Source: Tissierella sp032104385 (GTDB taxonomy: Bacteria; Bacillota; Clostridia; Tissierellales; Tissierellaceae). Taken from it: a stretch of DNA of 64,000 bases. Shown here in pieces: positions 59,453 to 64,000 of the stretch (positions are counted from its first letter, which is position 1; every line of letters starts with the position of its first letter). Under the pieces are notes generated by a model. It saw only the letters and a program-made list of their open reading frames with translations, was not told where the DNA came from and searched no databases. The stretch covers positions 1 through 64,000 of the forward strand of contig NZ_DAMCHJ010000006.1 in assembly GCF_032104385.1 (NCBI RefSeq), given 5' to 3'. A program made the position numbers and the translations under genes.

Positions 59453-62035
59453 ATGGAAAGATTTAAATTATTATTGAAGAAAAATGGAACAAAACTTTTA
59501 AAACTAGTTTTTATAATCTTTATAGTTGGGATTATAATCACTAGTGGAGTAGAGGAATTAAAATCTATAGACTATGCAAAAACAATTGCTATAATTAGAG
59601 AATTTCCTATAAATCGCATATTAATATTTACTATTTTAGGTATGATAGCAGTATCATCAATGAGTTTATATGACTTTGCAATAGTAAAATATTTAAATCT
59701 TAATATTAAAAGTATAACTATATTTAGTATTACTTTTGTTGCCAATACAATAAACAATATTTCAGGTTTAGGAGGGCTAACTGGCGCTTCTATTAGAACT
59801 ATGTTATTCAAAAACAGTACAGATACTAAAGAAAAAATAATAGATTACAATTTATTGTTAATTCCTGCAACAGGTATAGGTCTTTCTTTTATGATGATTA
59901 TTGCATTATTTAAATATCAATATATAGCTCCAATTATAGAAAAGTATAAACTTATTATTGTAGCCATTGTTATTTTTATAATATATTTTATAGTATACTT
60001 TTTTATAGATGAAATTTTTTACGGATTAAATAAAGGATTAATACATAGAAGAGATCATGGCAGGATGATATTAAAGGTAAAACTATTATTATTTTCCTTT
60101 ATAGATTGGATAGTTGCCTTTAGTCTGTTTTTTACTATTGTAAGACAATTTAATAAAACTGTTAATTTAGATATTATATTTATTATATTTACTTTAGGAT
60201 CCATAGCTGGAATTTTAAGTTTATTGCCAAGCGGAGTTGGTTCATTTGATTTGGTGGTATTATTAGGATTTCAGTATTATGGTATGATAACAGAAGATGT
60301 TTTGGCAATTCTAATATTATATAGAATTTTTTACTATGTAATACCTCTAATAATAGGTATAGTCTTTACTTTAATAGTACAATCCAAAAGTGAAAATAAG
60401 TTAATTCAATTTATTAAAATATCTAGGATAAAAGATTTTATAAATAAAGCATCTGTCATCACAAATCTGTTGTTATCTATATTGATATTATCAAGTGGAG
60501 TAATCTTATTATTATCGGCATTAATTCCAGGAATAATTGATAGAATTAAAATAGCCTCAAGACTTTTATCTTTTCCAATTTTGCAATTGTCACGTCAGTT
60601 ATCTATATGTGTGGGTATATTACTTATAGCAATTTCTCGAGAAATAAGGATGAAAGTAAAACGAAGTTATAGAATTACCATGTGGTTATTATTTTTTGGC
60701 GCTATATTTACATTAATAAAAGGATTTGATTACGAAGAAACAATTTTTTTAGTTATAGTTCTAATAATACTGAAGATGTCTAAGGAAAGTTTTTATAGAA
60801 AAAGTCTACCAATTGATTGGTTTAAGTCTTTTCTAACTATGATATTAGCATTTATAGGAATCTTAGCATATATGAAAATGGGTCATAAAATACTACGAGA
60901 TTTTATAAAGGTTGAGTATTTTAAGACTTTAATATTAAGAGGTACTTCATGGAATGTTCTTGGTGGCATTGTTGCTTATGGACTTTTGATTATCTTTGTT
61001 ATTTATTATGAATTAACAAAAGATAGAATAACAAAAGATTCTAGGCATGAAGATGTTGATGAGGAAAAACTGTATAAATTTTTACATGAATATGAGGGTA
61101 ATTTCTCTACTCATTTTATATTTTTGAAGGATAAGCATTTGTTTTGGTCTAAGAATAATAAAGTTTTAATTCAATATGAGATAAGTCATAATCTTGCAAT
61201 AGTTTTAGGAGATCCAATTGGAGATCAACAGTACTTTGATGAAGCTTTAATAGAGTTTCAGGATTTTATAGATGAATATGGATATAAATCCATTTTTTAC
61301 CAGTCTAGTGAGAAATTGTTACCATTTTATCATAATCATGGATATTATTTTTTTAAATTGGGAGAAACTGGATTAGTAGAGTTGGATAATTTTGATATAA
61401 ATAGTCCTAAGAGCAGAGATTTTAGAAATACACTTAGACGATTTGAAAAAGATGGTTTTATTTTTGAGTTTTATAATGAGGGCGCCATGGATGAAAAATT
61501 ATTTTTATCTATAAAAGAAGTCTCTGATGAATGGTTAGATGATAGAGAAGAAATGGGATTTTCTCTTGGATGGTTTAATAAAGAATATTTAAATAAGTCT
61601 AAAATAGGAATTGTGATGAATAAAGAAACTAAAGAAATAATAGCATTTGCATCTATAAGCCCTAGTTATGATAATAATTCGGCTTCAATTGATTTAATGC
61701 GATTTAAGAAAAATGTACCTAGCAATACTATGACATTTTTAATATTAAATTTACTCTTGAAATTTAAAGAAGACAATTATAAATTATTTAACTTAGGAAT
61801 GGCACCACTTTCAAATGTTGGTATAACTCAAAATGCCCACATACAGGAAAGAATGGCACATCTAGTGTTTAAATATGGTAAGCATTTTTATAGTTTTGAT
61901 GGATTAAGAAAATATAAAAATAAATTTGATCCAAGATGGGAAGGGAGATATTTAGTTTATGAGGATCTTACTTTACTTCCATCTTCATTGATAGAGGTTA
62001 CATGGCTGATTCATTCAAAGAAGAAAAAGTCTTAA
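59453..62035 (+). CDS. mprF: Phosphatidylglycerol lysyltransferase/flippase MprF
   Basis: Adds lysine (or alanine) from aminoacyl-tRNA to phosphatidylglycerol and flips the product, lowering surface charge and giving resistance to cationic peptides. 860 residues from ATG 59453 after GAGGG; a TTG at 59435 abuts another weak site. About fourteen helices make up residues 1-525. Flippase motifs NNISGLGGLTGASIRTML and LLPSGVGSFDLVVLLGFQ mark the first block. The C-terminal catalytic DUF2156/GNAT-like domain (about 535-860) has LGDPIGDQQYFDEA, DFRNTLRRFEKDGF, FNLGMAPLSN and RKYKNKFDPRWEGRYLVY. Full-length bifunctional form. The next gene starts eight bases after its stop. Confidence 0.92.
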   Translation: MERFKLLLKKNGTKLLKLVFIIFIVGIIITSGVEELKSIDYAKTIAIIREFPINRILIFTILGMIAVSSMSLYDFAIVKYLNLNIKSITIFSITFVANTINNISGLGGLTGASIRTMLFKNSTDTKEKIIDYNLLLIPATGIGLSFMMIIALFKYQYIAPIIEKYKLIIVAIVIFIIYFIVYFFIDEIFYGLNKGLIHRRDHGRMILKVKLLLFSFIDWIVAFSLFFTIVRQFNKTVNLDIIFIIFTLGSIAGILSLLPSGVGSFDLVVLLGFQYYGMITEDVLAILILYRIFYYVIPLIIGIVFTLIVQSKSENKLIQFIKISRIKDFINKASVITNLLLSILILSSGVILLLSALIPGIIDRIKIASRLLSFPILQLSRQLSICVGILLIAISREIRMKVKRSYRITMWLLFFGAIFTLIKGFDYEETIFLVIVLIILKMSKESFYRKSLPIDWFKSFLTMILAFIGILAYMKMGHKILRDFIKVEYFKTLILRGTSWNVLGGIVAYGLLIIFVIYYELTKDRITKDSRHEDVDEEKLYKFLHEYEGNFSTHFIFLKDKHLFWSKNNKVLIQYEISHNLAIVLGDPIGDQQYFDEALIEFQDFIDEYGYKSIFYQSSEKLLPFYHNHGYYFFKLGETGLVELDNFDINSPKSRDFRNTLRRFEKDGFIFEFYNEGAMDEKLFLSIKEVSDEWLDDREEMGFSLGWFNKEYLNKSKIGIVMNKETKEIIAFASISPSYDNNSASIDLMRFKKNVPSNTMTFLILNLLLKFKEDNYKLFNLGMAPLSNVGITQNAHIQERMAHLVFKYGKHFYSFDGLRKYKNKFDPRWEGRYLVYEDLTLLPSSLIEVTWLIHSKKKKS

Positions 62036-62043
62036 GGAAATGA

Positions 62044-62805
62044 GTGAATATTATGGGAAGAAAGATATTAAGAACTATCTCTACTATTGATAGTTTAAAT
62101 ATAGAAGAATTAAAAAGTCTAAATATGGGAGTTGAAATACAAGATTTTACAGAACCCAATTTATCCATACTTGAGGCTAACAAAATAGTATCTAAATATA
62201 AAGAAAAATTTCAAGAGTTTAATAATATTAAAGCTTTACATGGACCATTTTTAGACTTAAAACCTTCAAGTCCAGATAAATTAATTAGGGAAGTAAGCTA
62301 TAATAGATATTTATATACTATAAAGGTAGCTAAAGAACTGGATATAGATTATCTAATATTTCATAGTCAGATAAATCCATATTTAAATCAGCCATTTCTA
62401 AGAAAGTTAAACAATACTCAAAATAAAGAATTTTGGGAAGAAATATTGAAAGAAGTACCAGATTATAAAGGGTTGATATTGTTAGAAAATATATTTGAAG
62501 AAACTCCAATGATGTTAAAGGAATTAATAGAAACTATAAATTTAACTAATATTAAAGTTAATTTAGATATAGGACATGCTAAATTGGGAAAAGTTTCAAT
62601 AGAAGAATGGATAAGAGAGCTTAAAGAATATATAGTATATATTCATATACATTCTAATGATGGATTATATGATGAGCATCAGAGTCCAACCCAAGATGAG
62701 ATAAGAAGTTTATATTCTATATTAGATAAATATGGTCTAGAACCAGTATTGTCTTTGGAATATAAGGTAGATAATTTAAAAAAAGAAATAGAAAGATATA
62801 GGTAG
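62044..62805 (+). CDS. TIM-barrel sugar phosphate isomerase/AP endonuclease-like protein
   Basis: 253 residues of the xylose-isomerase-like TIM-barrel superfamily (AP_endonuc_2). Metal-site candidates are seen in KALHGPFLDL, YLIFHSQINP, LILLENIFEE, VNLDIGHAK and YIHIHSNDG. GTG 62044 has AAGGA at a suitable distance; ATG 62053 is an alternative. It lies between mprF and a CobQ homolog with very short spacers, so it belongs to that operon. The substrate is not predictable, and no established cobalamin role is known to me. Confidence 0.75.
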   Translation: MNIMGRKILRTISTIDSLNIEELKSLNMGVEIQDFTEPNLSILEANKIVSKYKEKFQEFNNIKALHGPFLDLKPSSPDKLIREVSYNRYLYTIKVAKELDIDYLIFHSQINPYLNQPFLRKLNNTQNKEFWEEILKEVPDYKGLILLENIFEETPMMLKELIETINLTNIKVNLDIGHAKLGKVSIEEWIRELKEYIVYIHIHSNDGLYDEHQSPTQDEIRSLYSILDKYGLEPVLSLEYKVDNLKKEIERYR

Positions 62806-62816
62806 GAGGAAAAGAT

Positions 62817-63674
62817 ATGGCAAATATTATGGTACAAGGAACCACGTCTTCGGCAGGTAAGAGTCTTATGTGTACGGGACTTTGCAGGATATTTAAAGAA
62901 GATGGATATAAGGTTTATCCATTTAAATCCCAAAATATGTCGTCAAAATATTATACTACAAAAGAAGGATATAAAATAAGCACTGCTCAAACTTTACAAG
63001 CAATAGCTGGAGGGCTTGAGCCACATCCAAATATGAATCCAATCTTACTTATACCAAAATCAGATAAAGGGTCTATGGTTGTTATAAAAGGCGAGGATAA
63101 AGAAGATATGGAAGCAGTAGAATATTTTAAATATAAAAGTAGTCTTAGACCAATGATACTTAATATATATAAAGAGATAGAAAAAGAAAATGATATTGTA
63201 GTTATAGAAGGAGCAGGTAGTCCAGCAGAAATAAACCTAAAACAAAACGATATAGTAAATATGGGCATGGCGGAGATGGCAGATGCCCCAGTGCTTTTAG
63301 TTGCTGACATAGATAGAGGAGGAGTATTTGCCTCCCTTTATGGTACTGTAATGCTATTGGAAGAACATGAAAAGAAAAGAATAAAGGGACTTATAATAAA
63401 TAAATTCAGGGGAGATAAGACTCTTTTAGATTCTGGTATAGAGATGATTGAAGAATTATTAAATATACCAGTAATAGGTACTATACCTTTTTCACATTTT
63501 GAATTAGTGGATGAAGATAGTCTAGTTGACTACGAAAAGCAATGTAATACAAGTCTACAAACGGAAGAGCAGATGGAAGAGGAGTTAAATAAATTAGCTG
63601 CTATATTACGAGAAAATATGGATATAGATTATATTTATAAAATAATGAGAATTAATAGGACAATTAACGGTTAA
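62817..63674 (+). CDS. cobQ: Cobyric acid synthase-like protein lacking the glutaminase domain
   Basis: CobQ/CbiP amidates four side chains of adenosylcobyrinate a,c-diamide. The N-terminal ATPase domain is clear: P-loop QGTTSSAGKSLMCTG (residues 7-21), PFKSQNMSS, IEGAGSPAEINL, DIDRGGVFASLYG and GLIINKFRGD. The protein is only 285 residues, while typical CobQ has about 490-510. The class I glutamine amidotransferase domain is absent. Instead, the ATPase domain runs directly into the C-terminal tail LAAILRENMDIDYIYKIM, which resembles the extreme end of full-length CobQ. So the middle is deleted rather than the end cut off. It may use ammonia, take nitrogen from a separate glutaminase, or be inactive. 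AGGAGG precedes the ATG; cbiB follows. Confidence 0.8.
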   Translation: MANIMVQGTTSSAGKSLMCTGLCRIFKEDGYKVYPFKSQNMSSKYYTTKEGYKISTAQTLQAIAGGLEPHPNMNPILLIPKSDKGSMVVIKGEDKEDMEAVEYFKYKSSLRPMILNIYKEIEKENDIVVIEGAGSPAEINLKQNDIVNMGMAEMADAPVLLVADIDRGGVFASLYGTVMLLEEHEKKRIKGLIINKFRGDKTLLDSGIEMIEELLNIPVIGTIPFSHFELVDEDSLVDYEKQCNTSLQTEEQMEEELNKLAAILRENMDIDYIYKIMRINRTING

Positions 63675-63712
63675 CAAAGAGCAATTAACAATGTAAGTGC
63701 CACTTATGGTGG
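63645..63712. repeat. CAATTAAC repeat segment at the cobQ 3' end
   Basis: CAATTAAC occurs at 63660-63667 and 63681-63688, with GGTTAAC between; GCCACTTATGGTGGC (63699-63713) forms a small hairpin. It resembles short dispersed repeats of AT-rich clostridia and has apparently supplied the last few CobQ codons. Confidence 0.4.
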
Positions 63713-63731
63713 CTGTTAAGGAGAAATTAAT

Positions 63732-64000
63732 ATGTTAATTAGTATAATATTAGGAGTTATATTAGATTTCGTTATAGGAGATCCATATAGTTTTCCTCAT
63801 CCTGTAAAACTTATGGGAAGAATCATTTCCTTTGAAGAAAAAATAGCTAGAAAAGTTACTCAATCAAAGAAAGGACTAAAACTTTCAGGATTTATTATAG
63901 TTATGGTTAATATTTCTATTGGCTTTTTTATCCCATATATATTATTAAAATCCATAAGACAATATAAAATCATTTATACTATAGTAAATACTTATCTAAT
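63732..64000 (+). CDS. cbiB: Adenosylcobinamide-phosphate synthase CbiB, 5' part
   Basis: The window ends inside this gene. The first 89 residues, MLISIILGVILDFVIGDPYS and FPHPVKLMGRIISFEEK, carry the GDPxxxPHPVxxMG signature of CbiB/CobD. This membrane enzyme attaches the aminopropanol linker to adenosylcobyric acid. AAGGAG precedes ATG 63732. Its place directly after the CobQ-like gene supports a late cobalamin biosynthesis operon continuing to the right. Confidence 0.93.
   Translation, partial: MLISIILGVILDFVIGDPYSFPHPVKLMGRIISFEEKIARKVTQSKKGLKLSGFIIVMVNISIGFFIPYILLKSIRQYKIIYTIVNTYL

Noticed and set aside
1..64000. CRISPR array, tRNA or rRNA genes, prophage
   Set aside because: No regularly spaced direct repeats, no tRNA cloverleaf or rRNA sequence and no phage structural genes were recognised on reading through the window.

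Overview
This is an AT-rich, low-GC Gram-positive chromosome segment. The gene content points to an anaerobic, amino-acid-fermenting member of the Clostridia/Tissierellia: a selenocysteine-dependent glycine reductase operon, a membrane pyrophosphatase with sodium-pump-type motifs, sigma-54, a CggR-type glycolytic operon and an ECF vitamin transporter. Nearly all genes lie on the plus strand. TTG starts are common. The genus cannot be fixed from the sequence alone.

Layout. 1-4527: glycine reductase genes grdA (3' end only), grdB (with in-frame UGA = selenocysteine), grdC and grdD. 4567-9741: a nucleoside-type ABC importer (BMP lipoprotein, double ATPase, two permeases). 9746-18470: rpoN, then cggR-gap-pgk-tpiA-gpmI-eno behind a promoter and a CggR-like operator. 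18504-37797: a 19-kb locus that starts with a promoter, a cobalamin riboswitch and a terminator. It encodes three proteins with a transcobalamin-like beta module (DUF4430), two proteins with a transcobalamin-like alpha/alpha toroid (one a lipoprotein, one buried in a 1,479-residue repeat protein), a MacB-like ABC complex with an exported partner, a 1,150-residue InlB-repeat protein, and a complete ECF transporter (T, fused A-A, CbrT-like S). I read this as a surface cobalamin capture and uptake system, and it is the main candidate for an undescribed system here.

37895-47381: secG, hppA, an alpha/beta hydrolase, a frameshifted murF-like gene, ddl, rnr, smpB and the tmRNA gene ssrA. The tmRNA T-loop is split by an approximately 250-nt group I intron. 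A single-motif LAGLIDADG endonuclease lies antisense just downstream, next to a 5'-truncated gene remnant. 48442-49954: an acetyltransferase and an AraC/GyrI regulator split by an in-frame UGA. 49986-55385: a LysR regulator, a 2-hydroxycarboxylate transporter, an RraA-like lyase and an aconitase-family hydratase, probably one catabolic unit. 55574-59320: ArsR regulator plus MATE exporter, then an NhaC antiporter under a consensus promoter overlapped by a perfect palindrome. 59453-64000: mprF, a TIM-barrel isomerase-like gene, a CobQ/CbiP lacking its glutaminase domain, and the start of cbiB, closely spaced as one operon.

Two cobalamin-related loci (uptake at 18.5-37.8 kb, late biosynthesis at 62.8-64 kb) suggest an organism that both scavenges corrinoids and completes or remodels them. 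The uptake cluster sits inside what is, in many Firmicutes, a compact eno-secG-rnr-smpB-ssrA block.
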